Of a stretch of 5,959 nucleotides of DNA, positions 5,745 through 5,959 are shown in pieces. Numbering within the stretch: the stretch's first letter is position 1; each line of letters begins with the position of its first letter. Position numbers and translations under genes: made by a program. The stretch comes from Granulicella sp. (lineage in GTDB: Bacteria > Acidobacteriota > Terriglobia > Terriglobales > Acidobacteriaceae): NCBI GenBank assembly GCA_003133205.1, contig PKWK01000229.1, forward strand, positions 11,283 through 17,241, read 5' to 3'. A model generated the notes under the pieces. The model worked only from the letters and a program-made list of their open reading frames with translations, was not told where the DNA came from and ran no database searches.

Positions 5745-5770
5745 CGAATCTGATTCGCTTCCGAAAGCGA
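5745..5770 (-). terminator. Overlapping inverted repeats after rpe, possible terminator
   Basis: Downstream of the rpe stop, tcgctt (5755-5760) and aagcga (5765-5770) form a 6-pair stem with a 4-base loop, starting 18 bases past the stop codon. A second perfect palindrome, cgaatc-t-gattcg (5745-5757), overlaps it by 3 bases, so the two stems exclude each other. No U-tract follows, so intrinsic termination is uncertain; a protein-binding palindrome is possible. Confidence 0.35.
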
Positions 5771-5788
5771 TTGTGGCGAGGTTGGGAA

Positions 5789-5959
5789 TTAGGCCTGGGG
5801 TGCAGCGGCGCGGGCGATGCGCAGGAACTCGGTCGCATTGTGCTCGGTGCGGCCTTTTTTGAATATGGCCGAGCCTGCGACGAGCATGTCCGCTCCTGCT
5901 TGGACCACCGAGGCGACCGTATCGTGAGCGATGCCGCCGTCGACTTCGATGCGGAAGTT
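5789..5959 (-). CDS. rpe: Ribulose-phosphate 3-epimerase, C-terminal part (gene runs off the right edge)
   Basis: The last 56 codons of Rpe, which interconverts D-ribulose 5-phosphate and D-xylulose 5-phosphate in the cytosolic pentose phosphate pathway. The visible part begins [10 protein letters not shown], where the Asp of VDGG corresponds to the catalytic Asp177 of E. coli Rpe and the following glycines bind phosphate. It continues with [13 protein letters not shown], the second phosphate-binding Gly-Ser segment of the TIM barrel, and ends at a short alpha helix ([13 protein letters not shown]) and a TAA stop at 5789. About one quarter of a typical 220-residue protein is present. It precedes bamD in the same direction with a 177-base gap; the two pathways are unrelated, so linkage may be positional only. 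Confidence 0.93.
   Translation of the reverse strand, partial: NFRIEVDGGIAHDTVASVVQAGADMLVAGSAIFKKGRTEHNATEFLRIARAAAPQA

Overview
All six recognisable genes lie on the minus strand, so the window is transcribed right to left: rpe (3' end only), bamD-like, a MerR/MlrA-like regulator, a MurJ-family flippase, a small lipoprotein, and a GNAT acetyltransferase (5' end only). The DNA is GC-rich with strong G/C third-position bias. The layout (an Ala/Pro-rich extended BamD, an MlrA-like MerR gene, a MurJ homologue) and a short AT-flanked element upstream of murJ that resembles dispersed repeats of these genomes suggest a member of Acidobacteriota, class Terriglobia. That placement comes from recognition and was not tested by a search.

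Region by region (plus-strand coordinates): 1-391 holds the first 130 residues of a GNAT N-acetyltransferase. 392-493 is a short gap with a 21-codon remnant that resembles the extreme C-terminus of the MurJ homologue encoded downstream in the window. 494-1138 is a small secreted lipoprotein. 1139-1349 is its leader, with a candidate promoter and two hairpins, one of which pairs with the ribosome binding site. 1350-2951 is a MurJ/MviN flippase homologue. 2952-3069 is its promoter region. 3070-3627 is the MerR-type regulator. 3628-3721 is a short spacer with an inverted repeat. 3722-5611 is the BamD-like TPR protein. 5612-5788 is a spacer with several inverted repeats. 5789-5959 is the end of ribulose-phosphate 3-epimerase.

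Functionally the centre of the window is a cell-envelope cluster: outer-membrane protein assembly (BamD-like), peptidoglycan precursor export (MurJ family) and a lipoprotein, with one regulator among them. Spacers of 94-211 bases and candidate promoters before bamD, murJ and the lipoprotein gene suggest separate units rather than one tight operon.

The most unusual points are: the duplicated murJ tail beyond the lipoprotein gene, which looks like a recombination or replacement scar; the lipoprotein leader that can hide its own Shine-Dalgarno sequence; the MurJ homologue lacking several charged residues essential in the E. coli protein; and a BamD homologue without a lipobox cysteine. No mobile element, CRISPR array, tRNA or rRNA was seen.
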